Source: Sphingomonadales bacterium
Lineage (GTDB): Bacteria > Pseudomonadota > Alphaproteobacteria > Sphingomonadales > Sphingomonadaceae
Assembly: GCA_027486415.1 (NCBI GenBank)
Contig: JAIXPC010000002.1
Coordinates: forward strand, 682,001 to 746,000
DNA: 64,000 nt
Reading direction: 5' to 3'
Shown: in pieces, positions 53,908 through 64,000 of the stretch
How positions within the stretch are numbered: position 1 is the stretch's first letter
How the letters are laid out: each line of letters opens with the position of its first letter
Position numbers and translations under genes: made by a program
Notes under the pieces: generated by a model
Told to the model about the DNA's origin: nothing
The model's database searches: none
The model's input: the letters and a program-made list of their open reading frames with translations, nothing else

Positions 53908-54803
53908 TTCACCCTCCCCACGCGCTGGATTTCCCATTCCAGCGCCACGCCCGACTGGCGCAGCACATGGGCGCGCACCAGCTCGCCCAGCGCTTCGATA
54001 TCGGCAGCCCGCGCGCCGTGGCTGTTGATCAGGAAATTGCTGTGCTTTTCGCTCACCTCGGCGCCGCCGACGCGCAAGCCGCGGCAGCCGGCATTGTGGA
54101 CCAGTTCCCACGCCTTGTGCGGGTGCGGGTTCTTGAAGGTGGAGCCGCCGGTACGGGTCCGCAGCGGCTGGCTGGCCTCGCGCGCGGCGGCGATGCGGTC
54201 CATCTCGGCCTGGATGGCGGCCTTGTCGCCGGGCTGGCCCTTCAGACGGGCTGAAACGACGATCTCGCCATCGGTCAAGTTGGAATGGCGGTAGCTGTAG
54301 CCGAGCGCGGCGGACGGCCGAGTTTCGATGCGGCCGTCGCGGGTGACGATGGTGACGTCGATTAGCACATCGGCCACCTCGCGGCCATAGGCACCGCCGT
54401 TCATGCGCACGAAGCCGCCCACGGTGCCGGGAATGCCGCGCAGGAACTCGACACCGGCGATGCCCGCATCACGCGCCGCGCTGCTGACCGCGATGCCCGA
54501 TGCGCCGCCGCCGCAGGTGACGGTGTCGCCGGCCGCCGTCACCTTGCCGAACGCCTTGCCCAGCCGCACGACCACACCGGGAACGCCGCCATCGCGGACG
54601 ATCAGGTTGCTGCCCAGGCCCAGCGCCATCACCGGCACATCGGCCGGCAACGCGGCCAGGAAGGCGCACAGGTCATCGATGTCGGCGGGTTCGAACAGCC
54701 AGTCGGCCGCACCGCCGGCCTTGAACCACACCAGCGGTGCCAGCGGGGCCGCCGTCGTGACCTTCCCACGCACCGTGGTTGCCGGGGCGGGCAGGACGCT
54801 CAC
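53904..54803 (-). CDS. murB: UDP-N-acetylenolpyruvoylglucosamine reductase
   Basis: MurB reduces the enolpyruvyl group to make UDP-MurNAc, using FAD and NADPH. The 299-residue product has [51 protein letters not shown] and TGGSTFKNP (catalytic Ser). The start is GTG 54803, overlapping the murC stop as GTGA. Confidence 0.95.
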   Translation of the reverse strand: MSVLPAPATTVRGKVTTAAPLAPLVWFKAGGAADWLFEPADIDDLCAFLAALPADVPVMALGLGSNLIVRDGGVPGVVVRLGKAFGKVTAAGDTVTCGGGASGIAVSSAARDAGIAGVEFLRGIPGTVGGFVRMNGGAYGREVADVLIDVTIVTRDGRIETRPSAALGYSYRHSNLTDGEIVVSARLKGQPGDKAAIQAEMDRIAAAREASQPLRTRTGGSTFKNPHPHKAWELVHNAGCRGLRVGGAEVSEKHSNFLINSHGARAADIEALGELVRAHVLRQSGVALEWEIQRVGRVK

Positions 54804-56260
54804 CCCGCCTGCACCCTGGCGATAGCATCGGCAAGGCCGGCAGCCCATTTGGTGATGTCGCCGGCGCCGAGGCAGATGACCTGGTCGCCCGGCCTGATCA
54901 CGCCGGCCAGTTGTGCCGCCAGATCGTCGGCGCCCGTCACGGTGGCGGCAAACGGGTGTCCGGCGGCCACCAGCCCGGCGGAAAGTGCGGCAGCGTCGGT
55001 GCCGGGGATCGGCGCTTCGCCCGCGGCATAGACAGGTGCGACAAAGACCATGTCGGCATCGTTGAAGGCGGCGCAGAATTCGCCCATCAGGTCGCGCAGG
55101 CGGGTGAAGCGGTGCGGCTGCACGACAGCGATCACGCGGCCTTCCGCGCCCTCGCGGGCGGCAGCGAGCACTGCCTTGATCTCGACCGGGTGGTGGCCAT
55201 AATCGTCAATGATCGTCGTGCCGGCGATCTCGCCCACCTTGGTGAAGCGGCGCTTGACGCCGCCAAAGCGCGCCAGCCCGGCCCGCAGGCCATCATCGTC
55301 CACGCCCAGCTCCAGCGCCACCGCGATGGCCGCCAGCGAATTCTGCACATTGTGGCGGCCCGGCATCGGCAGCACCAGGTCATCGATCCGGCGCTGGGCT
55401 TCAAGGCCATTGGCACGCGTGCGAACCAGCACCGAAAAACGATTGCCCCCCGGCACCGGCGTCACGTCTGTTCCGCGCACATCGGCGGTGGCGGCGAACC
55501 CGTAGGTGATGATGCGCCGGTCAGACACGCGCGGGATCAGCGCCTGCACTTCCGGGTGATCGATGCACAGGATGGCGGCACCATAGAAGGGCACGGCGTG
55601 GACGAACTGGCGGAAGCCTTCGCGCACCTTCTCGAAATCACCCCAGTGATCGAGATGTTCGGGATCGATGTTGGTGACGATGCCGAACGTGCCGGTGAGC
55701 CGCAGGAAGCTGCCGTCGCTTTCATCGGCCTCCACCACCATCCAGTCCGACGCGCCAAGCCGGGCGTTGGACCCGATCGAATTGATGATGCCGCCGTTGA
55801 TCACGGTGGGATCAAGCCCGCCGGCGTCGAGCAGGGTGGCGACCATCGAGGTCGTGGTGGTCTTGCCGTGCGTGCCGGCCACCGCGACGCAGCTTTTCAG
55901 GCGCATCAGCTCGGCCAGCATTTCGGCGCGCCGCACCACCGGGATGCGCCTGGCGCGGGCGGCCATCACTTCCGGGTTGTCGGCCTTGATGGCGGTGGAG
56001 ATCACCAGCACCGCGGCGTTGGCGACATTGTCGGCACTCTGGCCGATGAAGATGGTGATGCCCTTTTTCCTGAGGCCTTCGACGACATAGGATTCCGCCG
56101 CGTCCGAGCCCTGCACGGCAAAGCCCAGATTGGCCATCACCTCGGCAATACCCGACATGCCGATGCCGCCGATGCCGACGAAGTGGATGACGCCGATGTC
56201 GGTGCGGAAACCTGGGCGCAGGCGCGGGCCTTCGGGCGTGGAGGACAGGACGGGGTTCAT
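54800..56260 (-). CDS. murC: UDP-N-acetylmuramate--L-alanine ligase
   Basis: MurC adds L-Ala to UDP-MurNAc. The 486-residue Mur ligase has [15 protein letters not shown] near residue 26, the P-loop GTHGKTT (129-135), [10 protein letters not shown] and [10 protein letters not shown]. The start is ATG 56260, overlapping the murG stop (ATGA); a 38-residue open extension is Arg-rich and not family-like. Confidence 0.97.
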   Translation of the reverse strand: MNPVLSSTPEGPRLRPGFRTDIGVIHFVGIGGIGMSGIAEVMANLGFAVQGSDAAESYVVEGLRKKGITIFIGQSADNVANAAVLVISTAIKADNPEVMAARARRIPVVRRAEMLAELMRLKSCVAVAGTHGKTTTTSMVATLLDAGGLDPTVINGGIINSIGSNARLGASDWMVVEADESDGSFLRLTGTFGIVTNIDPEHLDHWGDFEKVREGFRQFVHAVPFYGAAILCIDHPEVQALIPRVSDRRIITYGFAATADVRGTDVTPVPGGNRFSVLVRTRANGLEAQRRIDDLVLPMPGRHNVQNSLAAIAVALELGVDDDGLRAGLARFGGVKRRFTKVGEIAGTTIIDDYGHHPVEIKAVLAAAREGAEGRVIAVVQPHRFTRLRDLMGEFCAAFNDADMVFVAPVYAAGEAPIPGTDAAALSAGLVAAGHPFAATVTGADDLAAQLAGVIRPGDQVICLGAGDITKWAAGLADAIARVQAG

Positions 56261-57393
56261 GCGATCAATCCGGTGGCAATGACGAGGTTTGCCAGCCGCT
56301 GCGCTGCCTCCGGATGGCCGGCGGCGTGCGCGGCAGCGGCCGCTTCTGCCAGCCCCTTCCGGTCTGTCAGCCACATCGTCAAGGCCTCTGCCAACCGCTC
56401 TGGCGTAAATTCCGGCTGGCGGATCATCTGCGCCCCGCCGGCGGCCACCAGCGCGGCGGCGTTGTCAGCCTGGTGATCATCGGTGGCGATGGGCAGTGGC
56501 ACCAGGATCGACGGCCTGCCCATCACCGCCAGTTCGGCCACGGTCGAGGCGCCGGAGCGCGCGATGACGATGTGTGACGACGCCATTTCGGCCGGCAGAT
56601 CAGGGAAATAGGCGGCGATCGTCGGTTCGATCCCGGCGGCGCGATAGGCGGCCAGCATGGCGTCGCGATCCTGGTCGCGGCCCTGGTGGGTCACGTCCAG
56701 ATGGGCGCGCAGTTCAGCCGGCAGCAGCGAAATGGCGGCGGGTACGACGCTGTTGAGGATGGCCGCGCCCTGGCTGCCGCCGGTGACCAGCAGTTTGAGG
56801 CGCGGCGCATCGGCGGCGAACGGCACGTCACGCGCGGCCAGCACCTCTGGGCGCACCGGGTTGCCGATGAAATGCGCGCGGCGCTGCCAACTGCCCTCCA
56901 TGCGGCGCACCTTGGGGAAGCTGGTGGCAATCGCCCGAACGCGCGGCGCCAGATGACGATTGGTGCGGCCCAGCACGGCATTCTGTTCGTGGATCAGGCA
57001 CGGCAGATAGAGCGACAGGCCGGCGAGCAAGCCGGGCAACGCCGGATAGCCGCCAAAGCCGATCACCGCGCGCGGGCGGATGTCCTTGAACAGCTTGCGC
57101 GCGGCGGCGCGCCCTTTCCAGATCGACAGCGCCACCTGCGGCAGCGAACGCCAGCCGCTGCGCCCGGTGGAGGCGGCATCGACACGGGTGACAGGCACGC
57201 CCGGGAACAGGCCGGGAAAGCGCAGGCCGCGCTCGTCCGTCACCAGATGCACCTTGTGGCCGCGCGCCATCAGTTCCAGCGCCAGACAATGCGCCGGCAC
57301 CATGTGGCCACCAGTGCCGCCGGCACACAGCACATAGGTGCCGCCGGGGCCGGGGGTCATCTGGCGCGGCCGAGAGCCCATGGTTTCGGTCAT
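56257..57393 (-). CDS. murG: Lipid II synthase, undecaprenyldiphospho-muramoylpentapeptide GlcNAc transferase
   Basis: MurG adds GlcNAc to lipid I on the inner face of the membrane. The 378-residue GT-B enzyme has [12 protein letters not shown] (GGTGGH at 25-30), [29 protein letters not shown] and [25 protein letters not shown]. Its ATG 57393 overlaps the ftsW TGA. Confidence 0.97.
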   Translation of the reverse strand: MTETMGSRPRQMTPGPGGTYVLCAGGTGGHMVPAHCLALELMARGHKVHLVTDERGLRFPGLFPGVPVTRVDAASTGRSGWRSLPQVALSIWKGRAAARKLFKDIRPRAVIGFGGYPALPGLLAGLSLYLPCLIHEQNAVLGRTNRHLAPRVRAIATSFPKVRRMEGSWQRRAHFIGNPVRPEVLAARDVPFAADAPRLKLLVTGGSQGAAILNSVVPAAISLLPAELRAHLDVTHQGRDQDRDAMLAAYRAAGIEPTIAAYFPDLPAEMASSHIVIARSGASTVAELAVMGRPSILVPLPIATDDHQADNAAALVAAGGAQMIRQPEFTPERLAEALTMWLTDRKGLAEAAAAAHAAGHPEAAQRLANLVIATGLIA

Positions 57394-58601
57394 GCGGCGC
57401 GCAGCGCGCCGGGCGGCCGTGCCCACGGCTGGCCCTTCAGGAAGGGATTGCAGCGGGTCAGCGCCAGCAGCAGCCCGGCGCCCACGCAGATGGCGAGATA
57501 GGACGAACCGCCATGGCTGATGAAGGGCAGCGTCATGCCCTTTGACGGCAGCAGCGCCAGGTTGACCATCATGTTGATCGCCGCCTGCAGGCCGAACTGG
57601 GTGGCAAGGCCAGCGGTGGCGAGAAACACGAACGGATCTTCCTCGTCCATCGCCACCAGCAGAGCGCGCACGACAAGGCCCATGAACAGCCCGGCCAGCA
57701 TGAAGCAGGCGATCAGGCCGAACTCCTCACCGATGACGGAGAAGATATAGTCGGTCTGGGCTTCGGGCAGGCGGAACTTCATGCGGCCTTCGCCCGGCCC
57801 GGTGCCCAGCCAGCCGCCGGCCCGGAAGCAATCCAGCGCCTTGTCGATCTGGAAGGTATCACCCGTGCCCATCACCCATTTGTCGATGCGCGCGGCGAAG
57901 TGATCGAGGGTGAAATAGGCCGCCACCAGCCCGATGACGCCCAGCACCCCCAGTGCACCGACGATGGTGAGCGACAGGCCGGCCAGCATGGCCTGCACCA
58001 GCCACACCGCCGAGATCAGCGCCGACTGGCCCACGTCAGGCTGCGCGATCAGGCATATCAGCGCCATGCCGAGCACGCCCAGGCTGATCTGCATGGTGGG
58101 CAGGCTGCGATCCTCCACCTTCAGGCTGAGCAGCCAGGCCGTGGCGACGATGAGGCAGGGTTTGAAGAATTCCGACGGCTGGAACTGGAAGCCCGGCAAC
58201 TGGATCCAGCGCGCCGCCCCGTTGGCGCCGCCACCGATGAACGGCACCAGGATCAGTGCCAGCAGACAACCCAGCGTGCCGACCACGGCCAGACGCTTGA
58301 CCAGCTTCAGATCCAGCATCGACGTCGCCAGCATCAGCGGCAGGCCCAGCGCCACCCAGCCGAGTTGGCGATAAAGGAAATAGAGATCGTCATAACGCAG
58401 CGCCGTGCCCGACAGGCGGCGGGCAGCAGCGGGTGACGCGGCGGCAACGGCAACGATGCCGGCGGCGACCAGCGCAAAGATGATGATCAGCAGGGTCTTG
58501 TCGATCGTCCAGAACCAGCGGCCCAGGATCGATTGGTCGCCGCGGGTCAGCGCGGTGGCGAGCGGCCGGCCGTTGCGAAGGCGGGTGGAGCGGGTTGCCA
58601 T
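57390..58601 (-). CDS. ftsW: Peptidoglycan glycosyltransferase FtsW
   Basis: FtsW is the SEDS-family septal glycan polymerase working with FtsI. The 403-residue polytopic protein has GAARWIQLPGFQFQPSEFFKP, GWLGTGPGEGRMKFRLPEAQTDYIFSVIGEEFG and MTLPFISHGGSSYLA. ATG 58601 is used (purine-rich AAGGGG upstream); a GTG at 58619 overlapping the murD stop as GTGA would add six residues and fits the junction style of this cluster, so either is possible. Confidence 0.95.
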   Translation of the reverse strand: MATRSTRLRNGRPLATALTRGDQSILGRWFWTIDKTLLIIIFALVAAGIVAVAAASPAAARRLSGTALRYDDLYFLYRQLGWVALGLPLMLATSMLDLKLVKRLAVVGTLGCLLALILVPFIGGGANGAARWIQLPGFQFQPSEFFKPCLIVATAWLLSLKVEDRSLPTMQISLGVLGMALICLIAQPDVGQSALISAVWLVQAMLAGLSLTIVGALGVLGVIGLVAAYFTLDHFAARIDKWVMGTGDTFQIDKALDCFRAGGWLGTGPGEGRMKFRLPEAQTDYIFSVIGEEFGLIACFMLAGLFMGLVVRALLVAMDEEDPFVFLATAGLATQFGLQAAINMMVNLALLPSKGMTLPFISHGGSSYLAICVGAGLLLALTRCNPFLKGQPWARPPGALRAA

Positions 58602-58615
58602 GGCCTCTTTCCCCT

Positions 58616-59887
58616 TCACAACGCTGCGACCGCCGCCCGGAAGGCGGCGCCGCGCTGTTCGAAATCGCTGTACTGATCAAAACTGGCCGCTGCCGGGCTG
58701 AACAGCACGACATCACCGGGCGTGGCCGCTGCCAGCACATCGGCGATGGCCTGGTCGAGCGTGCCCGACTGGGTGACCGGCAGGCGGCCCGCAAGCTGCT
58801 CACCGAACTGCGCTGCCGCTTCGCCGATCAGATAGGCAGCCACCACGTTGTTCAGATGCGGCAGGGCTGCAGACAGATCGGCATAACCATTGGCGTCCCG
58901 CTTGGGCCGACCGCCGGCAATCCAGTGGATGCGCGGATAGGCGGTCAGCGCCGGGGCCGTGCTGTCCGGGTTAGTGGCCTTGCTGTCGTTGATCCACAGC
59001 AGGCCGCGCTTTTCGCCGATCGGTTCCATGCGGTGCGCCAGCGCACGGTAGGAGGCCAGCCCGGCGGCGGTCACATCATCGGTAATGCCAAGAGCGCGGG
59101 CGGCAGCGATCGCGGCGCGGGCGTTTTCCAGATTGTGTGGACCCTGCAGCGCGGGCCAATCGGCCTGGGCAGCGGCCAAGGCGACATCTTCGATCAGCGT
59201 GGTCGTGCCGGGGCCGGATTGCACGCCGAACGCCGCCTGGGCAGCGCGGCCAACGATGGCGGTGGCACCCGGTTTCTGCATGGCAAACAACCGCGCCTTG
59301 GCGCCGGCATAGGCCGCGATGGTGCCGTGCCGTTCCAGGTGATCGGGCGTGATGTTGGTGAGGATGGCGATATCGCAGGCAAGGCTGTGCGTGATGTCAA
59401 GCTGATAGCTGGACAGTTCAAGCACCCAGACGCCGCCATCCGGCAGCGGGTCCTGCGCCAGGATCGGCAGGCCGATATTGCCGCCCATCGCGCACGGAAT
59501 GCCGGCGACCGTGCACAGATGATGCACAAGCGCCGTGGTGGTGGATTTGCCATTGGTGCCGGTGATGCCGACGATGCGGCCCTTGGGCGCGGTCATGGCA
59601 AACAATTCGATATCGCCAATCACCGGCACGCCGGCGCGGGCGGCGGCAGCAAAGATCGGCGCCGAATGCGGCACGCCCGGTGAGACAATGACGCCAGCCA
59701 GCCCCGAAAGATCGGCGCTGTTCAGATCGACGAGCGGGCCATCAAAGGCAGCGCGCGCGGCTTCGCCGTCGTCCCACGCCCACACCTCGCCGCCCGACGC
59801 GATCAGTGCGGCCGCGACCGCGCGACCGGTGCGGGCCAGGCCGAGCACGCCCCAGCGCTTTCCGGCAAAGGCGGGCGAGGTGATCAC
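58616..59887 (-). CDS. murD: UDP-N-acetylmuramoylalanine--D-glutamate ligase
   Basis: MurD adds D-Glu. The 423-residue ligase has GVLGLARTGRAVA, SPGVP, the P-loop GTNGKST (110-116), ELSSYQLD, NITPDHLERHG and NDSKATNPDST. The start is taken as GTG 59887, which follows a purine-rich GGGGAAGGGG; no other in-frame start nearby fits the family N-terminus. Confidence 0.95.
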   Translation of the reverse strand: MITSPAFAGKRWGVLGLARTGRAVAAALIASGGEVWAWDDGEAARAAFDGPLVDLNSADLSGLAGVIVSPGVPHSAPIFAAAARAGVPVIGDIELFAMTAPKGRIVGITGTNGKSTTTALVHHLCTVAGIPCAMGGNIGLPILAQDPLPDGGVWVLELSSYQLDITHSLACDIAILTNITPDHLERHGTIAAYAGAKARLFAMQKPGATAIVGRAAQAAFGVQSGPGTTTLIEDVALAAAQADWPALQGPHNLENARAAIAAARALGITDDVTAAGLASYRALAHRMEPIGEKRGLLWINDSKATNPDSTAPALTAYPRIHWIAGGRPKRDANGYADLSAALPHLNNVVAAYLIGEAAAQFGEQLAGRLPVTQSGTLDQAIADVLAAATPGDVVLFSPAAASFDQYSDFEQRGAAFRAAVAAL

Positions 59888-59994
59888 GATTGCAGCGCCC
59901 CTTCCCCCCGCGCGCCACGAAAACGCCGCGGCACGCGCTGTGCGGGGTAGCAAGGGGTAAGGGAAGAGGCGCTGCGGGCGGGCATCGACGTCAC
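59884..59994 (-). CDS. Possible 36-residue small ORF between mraY and murD
   Basis: The 103-bp gap is exactly filled by an open frame whose GTG overlaps the mraY stop (GTGA) and whose TGA overlaps the murD start (GTGA), the junction style of the genes around it. The product would be 36 residues, Ser/Arg/Pro-rich, with no recognised motif. It could be a leader that couples murD translation to mraY, or chance in GC-rich sequence. Confidence 0.25.
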   Translation of the reverse strand: MTSMPARSASSLTPCYPAQRVPRRFRGARGEGALQS

Positions 59995-61064
59995 CTCAGT
60001 TTCAGTGTCGCGAGGCCCACCAAGGCGAGCAGGATGGCGATGATCCAGAAGCGGATCACCACGGTCGATTCTTTCCAACCTTTCTTTTCATAGTGGTGGT
60101 GCAGCGGGGCCATGCGGAACACGCGCTTGCCGGTCAGCTTGAAGCTGGCGACCTGGATGATCACCGACAGCGTTTCCAGCACGAACAGGCCGCCGATCAC
60201 CAGCAGCACGATTTCGTGGTTGGTGATCACCGCGATGGTGCCGAGCGCGCCGCCCAGCGCCAGACTGCCGGTATCCCCCATGAACACCATGGCCGGCGGC
60301 GCGTTGAACCACAGGAAGCCCAGGCAGGCACCGATCAGCGCGGCGCAGAACACGGCCAGTTCCCCCGATCCGGGCACGTGATGAACGCCCAGATAATCCG
60401 AAAAGCGGATGTTGCCGACAAGATAGGCGATGATCGCAAAGGCCGATGCCGCGATGATCACCGGCATGGTCGCCAGCCCGTCGAGGCCGTCGGTGAGGTT
60501 CACCGCATTGCCAAATCCGGTGACGATGAACGCGGCAAAGGCGATGTAGAACAGGCCGAGGTAGAGGCCGGCGTCCTTCAGGAACGGCAGATAGAGGGTG
60601 AAGCCGGTGCGGCTGGCGATCCACGAGCAGGCCAGCCCGGCGATGAGGAATTCCAGGCCGAGGCGCACCTTGCCGGAGACGCCCTTGTGGCTCTGCTTCG
60701 TCACCTTGTCAAAATCGTCCATGAAGCCGATGGCGCCGAAACCCAGCGTCACCAGCAGCGCCGACCAGACGAAGCCGTTGCCGACATCCATCCACAACAG
60801 GGTGGAAACGGTCATGCCGATCAGGATCAGCAGGCCACCCATGGTCGGCGTGCCGCGTTTGGTGAGCAAATGCCATTCCGGCCCATCCTCGCGGATCGGC
60901 TGGCCCTTGCCCTGTTTCAGCCGCAGCATGTCGATGAAGCGCGGGCCAAGCAGCAGGGCGATGGCAAGGCTGGTCATCAGCGCCGCGATCGCCCGGAAGG
61001 TGATGTAGCGGAACAGGTTGAAGATGCCTTCGAAGCCGAACAGATCGGCGATCAGGTTGATCAT
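59991..61064 (-). CDS. mraY: Phospho-N-acetylmuramoyl-pentapeptide transferase
   Basis: MraY makes lipid I on undecaprenyl phosphate. The 357-residue protein has ten helices with GTPTMGG, the catalytic [29 protein letters not shown] and the [11 protein letters not shown] loop. It overlaps murF by 4 nt. Confidence 0.97.
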   Translation of the reverse strand: MINLIADLFGFEGIFNLFRYITFRAIAALMTSLAIALLLGPRFIDMLRLKQGKGQPIREDGPEWHLLTKRGTPTMGGLLILIGMTVSTLLWMDVGNGFVWSALLVTLGFGAIGFMDDFDKVTKQSHKGVSGKVRLGLEFLIAGLACSWIASRTGFTLYLPFLKDAGLYLGLFYIAFAAFIVTGFGNAVNLTDGLDGLATMPVIIAASAFAIIAYLVGNIRFSDYLGVHHVPGSGELAVFCAALIGACLGFLWFNAPPAMVFMGDTGSLALGGALGTIAVITNHEIVLLVIGGLFVLETLSVIIQVASFKLTGKRVFRMAPLHHHYEKKGWKESTVVIRFWIIAILLALVGLATLKLR

Positions 61065-62446
61065 GGCGTCGCCTCCGCGGCGGCGAGCGCATCGATGACG
61101 CCAGCCAGGCCGATCGAATTGGAACCCTTGACCAGCAGCACGTCGTCAGCGGCGATCAGGGGTGAAACTTCAGCCAGCGCGGCCTTGGCATCGGCGACAT
61201 GGCGCACATCCATCCGGCGATTGAGGGCGGCGGCCAGCGGCTTCATCTCCGTCCCGACCAGCACGGCGGTGGTGACACCGGCGGCCACCACGTCGGGTGC
61301 CAGATTGGCGTGGAATTCGTCCGACAGCGTGCCAAGTTCCTTCATGCTGCCAAGCAGCGCCAGCCGGCGGCCGGCGCGTTCGGGCGTCACGTCGCGCAGC
61401 ACGGCAAGGCTGGCCGCCATGCTGGCCGGGTTGGCGTTATAGGCCTCGTCGATAATGATGGCCTGTCCCGCGCCGGCCGACACGCGCAGCCGCCGGCCAC
61501 GCCCCTTCAGGCCGTTCATGTCGGCCAGGGCCAGCCCGGCCAGCGCCAGATCACCGCCCGCCGCCTGCACCGCCGCCAGCACGGCGAGCGCATTGTTGAC
61601 CCAGTGGGCACCCGCCATGCCGATCTTGAAGGTAAGGGTTTCGCTGCCGATGCGCGCGGTGACGCAGCTGCAATCGGGGTGGAGCGCGACATGGGTGGCG
61701 CGCACATCGGCGCCTTCGCCGCAGCCAAAACGCACCACCCTGGCACCAGCTGCCGTTGCAGCGCCCGCGAGCAGATCGGCGTGGGCGCTATCGTGCGGGA
61801 TGATCGCGGTGCCGCCGGCGGGCAGGCCACCGAAAATTTCGGCCTTGGCGCGAGCGATGTCGGTTTCGGTTGCGAAGAACTCACGGTGGGCGGACGCAAT
61901 CCAGGTGACAACCGCAATGTCGGGCCGCACCAGCTGGGTCAGTTCGGCCAGTTCGCCAGCGTGGTTCATGCCCATTTCGAACACGCCGAACCGGCTTTCG
62001 GCCGGCATCCGGGCGAGCGACAGCGGCACGCCGGTGTGATTGTTGTAGCTTTTCACCGAAGCATGGACGGCATCAGGCGCAAAGCGCGACAGCGCGGCCA
62101 GAATCGCTTCCTTCACGCCAGTCTTGCCGACACTGCCGGTAACGCCGATCCGCAGCGCCTGGCTGCGATCGCGGGCGGCGGCGCCCAGCGCGTGCAAGGC
62201 GGCCATCGTGTCGGCCACGCGCACATGCGGCGTGTCGACAGCCTCGCTCACCAGCAAACCGGCGGCACCGTTCGCCCGCGCCTTTTCGAGAAAGCGGTGG
62301 CCGTCCGTTGCCTCCCCCTTCAGCGCAATGAACAGGTCACCTGCGACGACTTCGCGGCTGTCGAAGGTGACGCCGTTCACGGCAAAATCGCCGTGCACGC
62401 GGCCGCCGCACGCCGCGGCGATGTCGGCGCTGGTCCACAGGCTCAT
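61061..62446 (-). CDS. murF: UDP-N-acetylmuramoyl-tripeptide--D-alanyl-D-alanine ligase
   Basis: MurF adds the D-Ala-D-Ala made by Ddl. The 461-residue ligase has [16 protein letters not shown]-loop GSVGKT (103-108; GSSGKT is more usual), [19 protein letters not shown] and DEAYNANP. Its ATG 62446 overlaps the murE stop as ATGA. Confidence 0.96.
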   Translation of the reverse strand: MSLWTSADIAAACGGRVHGDFAVNGVTFDSREVVAGDLFIALKGEATDGHRFLEKARANGAAGLLVSEAVDTPHVRVADTMAALHALGAAARDRSQALRIGVTGSVGKTGVKEAILAALSRFAPDAVHASVKSYNNHTGVPLSLARMPAESRFGVFEMGMNHAGELAELTQLVRPDIAVVTWIASAHREFFATETDIARAKAEIFGGLPAGGTAIIPHDSAHADLLAGAATAAGARVVRFGCGEGADVRATHVALHPDCSCVTARIGSETLTFKIGMAGAHWVNNALAVLAAVQAAGGDLALAGLALADMNGLKGRGRRLRVSAGAGQAIIIDEAYNANPASMAASLAVLRDVTPERAGRRLALLGSMKELGTLSDEFHANLAPDVVAAGVTTAVLVGTEMKPLAAALNRRMDVRHVADAKAALAEVSPLIAADDVLLVKGSNSIGLAGVIDALAAAEATP

Positions 62447-63876
62447 GCCGCGCACTCGCGCGCCACGGTGACATCGTCAAACGGCAGCACCCGATCCCCA
62501 ATGATCTGGCCTTGCTCATGGCCCTTGCCGGCTATCAAGACGATGTCACCGGCAAGGGCCATGGTAATGGCCGCAGATATGGCCCGGCGCCGATCCGCAA
62601 TTTCCTGTCCGCCGGGCGTGGCGGAGAGGATGGCAGCGCGGATGGACGCCGGGTCTTCACTGCGGGGATTGTCGTCCGTGACAACGACGACATCGGCATG
62701 GGCGGTCGCAGCCTCGCCCATAAGGGGTCGTTTGCCGGCGTCGCGATCGCCGCCGGCTCCAAACACGATGATCAGGCGTCCGGAAACGTGCGGACGCAGT
62801 GCCGCACACGCCGCAACGATGGCATCGGGCGTGTGGGCGTAATCAACATAAACGGCAGCGCCGGTGCGGGTGAGGCAGGCGCGTTCCAGCCGCCCGCGCA
62901 CGCCCGACACGCGCGCCAGGTTGGCTAGCGTCTGTTTGGTGTCGCCACCACAGGCGATCACCAGTCCGGCGGCAACCAGTGCATTTGCGGTCTGATAGGC
63001 GCCGATCAGGGGCAGGGCGATCCTGTGGCTCTGGCCGCCGGCTTCCACCACCAGGTCCTGGCCAAGGGCCGTCGGCGTGCGGCTGACCAGTTTCAGTGTT
63101 TCCCCGGCGTCGCCAACGGTGATCAGATTGAGGCCGCGGGCGCGGGCCACCGCAATCATCCGCGCCGACCAGTCGCCATCGTCAGCCCACACCACCGCAC
63201 TGCCGCCCTCGTCGACCACCTCGCCCAGCAGGCGGGTCTTGGCGGTGAAATAGGCCTCCATCGTGCCGTGATAATCAAGGTGATCGCGGGACAGATTGGT
63301 GAACGCGCCGGCCTTCACCGGCAGACCTTCGATGCGATGCTGATCAAGCCCGTGGCTGGAGGCTTCGAAGGCGGCGTGGCTGATGCCCTCGCGCGCCAGC
63401 CCGGCCATGGTGGCAAGGAACGTCACCACATCGGGCGTGGTCAGCCCGCCGGTGCCATCGCGCGGCGACACGCGGTCGTAGCCGGTGGTGACGCCGAGTG
63501 TGCCGATGCTGGCCGAGCGATGCCCGGCCAGTTGCCACAATTGCCGGGTGAGTTCGGCCGTGCTGGTCTTGCCGTTGGTGCCGGTGATGGCGACGGTGGT
63601 GGCCGGGAACGGCGCGAAATAGCGCGCGGCCAATGCCGCAAAGGCGCGACGCGGGTTGGCATCGGCGACGTGGAGCGCGCCTTCCACCCGCGCTTCCGGG
63701 CGGGCCACGACAGCAATCGCCCCGGCCGCGATGGCAGCAGGGATGAAATCCTCGCCATTCACTCGGCCGCCCTGGAAGGCACCGAAGATCGTGCCGGGCG
63801 CCACCTTGCGATGATCGAGCGCAAATCCGGTGACCTCCACATCACCGCCACCAGCAGCAAGAGCGCCGAGCCGCAC
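62443..63876 (-). CDS. murE: UDP-MurNAc-tripeptide synthetase, meso-diaminopimelate adding
   Basis: MurE adds the third stem-peptide residue. The 477-residue protein has P-loop GTNGKTS (99-105), EASSHGLDQHR, NLSRDHLDYHGTM and the DNPR motif (402-405) that selects meso-diaminopimelate. The start GTG 63876 has AAGGAG 8 nt upstream, inside the ftsI end. Confidence 0.97.
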   Translation of the reverse strand: MRLGALAAGGGDVEVTGFALDHRKVAPGTIFGAFQGGRVNGEDFIPAAIAAGAIAVVARPEARVEGALHVADANPRRAFAALAARYFAPFPATTVAITGTNGKTSTAELTRQLWQLAGHRSASIGTLGVTTGYDRVSPRDGTGGLTTPDVVTFLATMAGLAREGISHAAFEASSHGLDQHRIEGLPVKAGAFTNLSRDHLDYHGTMEAYFTAKTRLLGEVVDEGGSAVVWADDGDWSARMIAVARARGLNLITVGDAGETLKLVSRTPTALGQDLVVEAGGQSHRIALPLIGAYQTANALVAAGLVIACGGDTKQTLANLARVSGVRGRLERACLTRTGAAVYVDYAHTPDAIVAACAALRPHVSGRLIIVFGAGGDRDAGKRPLMGEAATAHADVVVVTDDNPRSEDPASIRAAILSATPGGQEIADRRRAISAAITMALAGDIVLIAGKGHEQGQIIGDRVLPFDDVTVARECAA

Positions 63877-63881
63877 GGCCC

Positions 63882-64000
63882 TTACTCCTTCACCTCGGCC
63901 GTGGCGGGCATCAGGCCCGTCAGGTCGACATCGCGGTTGGGATCGGGAACAACGCCCAGCGGCGGGGCGATACGGCGGATGATATTGTGAATGGCCGGCG
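63882..64000 (-). CDS. ftsI: FtsI (penicillin-binding protein 3), C-terminal end only
   Basis: The last 39 codons of a frame entering from the right edge encode PAIHNIIRRIAPPLGVVPDP and a charged tail ending in TAA, 5 bp before murE. The segment resembles the ending of the transpeptidase domain of FtsI, which sits at this place in dcw clusters. The call rests mainly on position, since the catalytic part lies outside the window. Confidence 0.75.
   Translation of the reverse strand, partial: PAIHNIIRRIAPPLGVVPDPNRDVDLTGLMPATAEVKE

Overview
The window looks like a chromosomal segment of a high-GC alphaproteobacterium, most likely of the order Sphingomonadales. The signs are the uninterrupted dcw order (ftsI-murE-murF-mraY-murD-ftsW-murG-murC-murB-ddl-ftsQ-ftsA-ftsZ), a very large NAD-type glutamate dehydrogenase, a system I cytochrome c maturation operon, a gatCAB operon, a DUF2490 protein and a TonB-dependent receptor. 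No rRNA, insertion sequence, phage or CRISPR array is visible. Genus-level placement is inference.

Layout. 1-805: the 3' end of dnaN. 806-1441: a small lower-GC patch with a VapD-like ribonuclease, two GC-rich hairpins and an 18-bp palindrome. 1642-5902: ccmFGHI. 5899-11049: a LysR regulator divergent from a dabB-dabA pair (DAB inorganic carbon uptake), closed by a terminator hairpin. 11087-16379: an AI-2E family permease, then four closely coupled genes (two SGNH hydrolases, an MBOAT acyltransferase, a one-TM small protein) that look like a polysaccharide or peptidoglycan O-acetylation system. 16383-24276: a SleB hydrolase, then gatB, and a gatC-gatA-gtrA-GT2 operon facing a multi-TM protein and a methyltransferase. 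24354-29985: tandem hairpin repeats, the giant glutamate dehydrogenase and a PAS-like protein upstream of it.

30102-37896 is housekeeping and stress: tRNA-Thr(CGT), a PNPOx-fold protein, ung, cytochrome b561, a TonB receptor, an AIM24-family protein, a GIY-YIG protein, thymidine kinase, glutathione peroxidase and an omega-aminotransferase. 38045-42719 encodes a tripartite exporter whose ABC subunit has lost every catalytic ATPase motif, followed by a PCu(A)C copper chaperone. 42700-49211 carries a DUF2490 protein, an iorA-iorB-iorB molybdenum hydroxylase operon with two tandem catalytic subunits, and an esterase. 49265-64000 is the dcw cell wall and division cluster on the minus strand, most of its genes joined by 4-nt ATGA or GTGA overlaps.

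The most unusual pieces are the pseudo-ATPase exporter, the DAB locus in an apparent heterotroph, the double-SGNH acetylation operon, the vapD patch, a possible 36-codon ORF fitted between mraY and murD, and two perfect palindromes at likely control points. Genes are packed so tightly that several opposing pairs overlap at their 3' ends.
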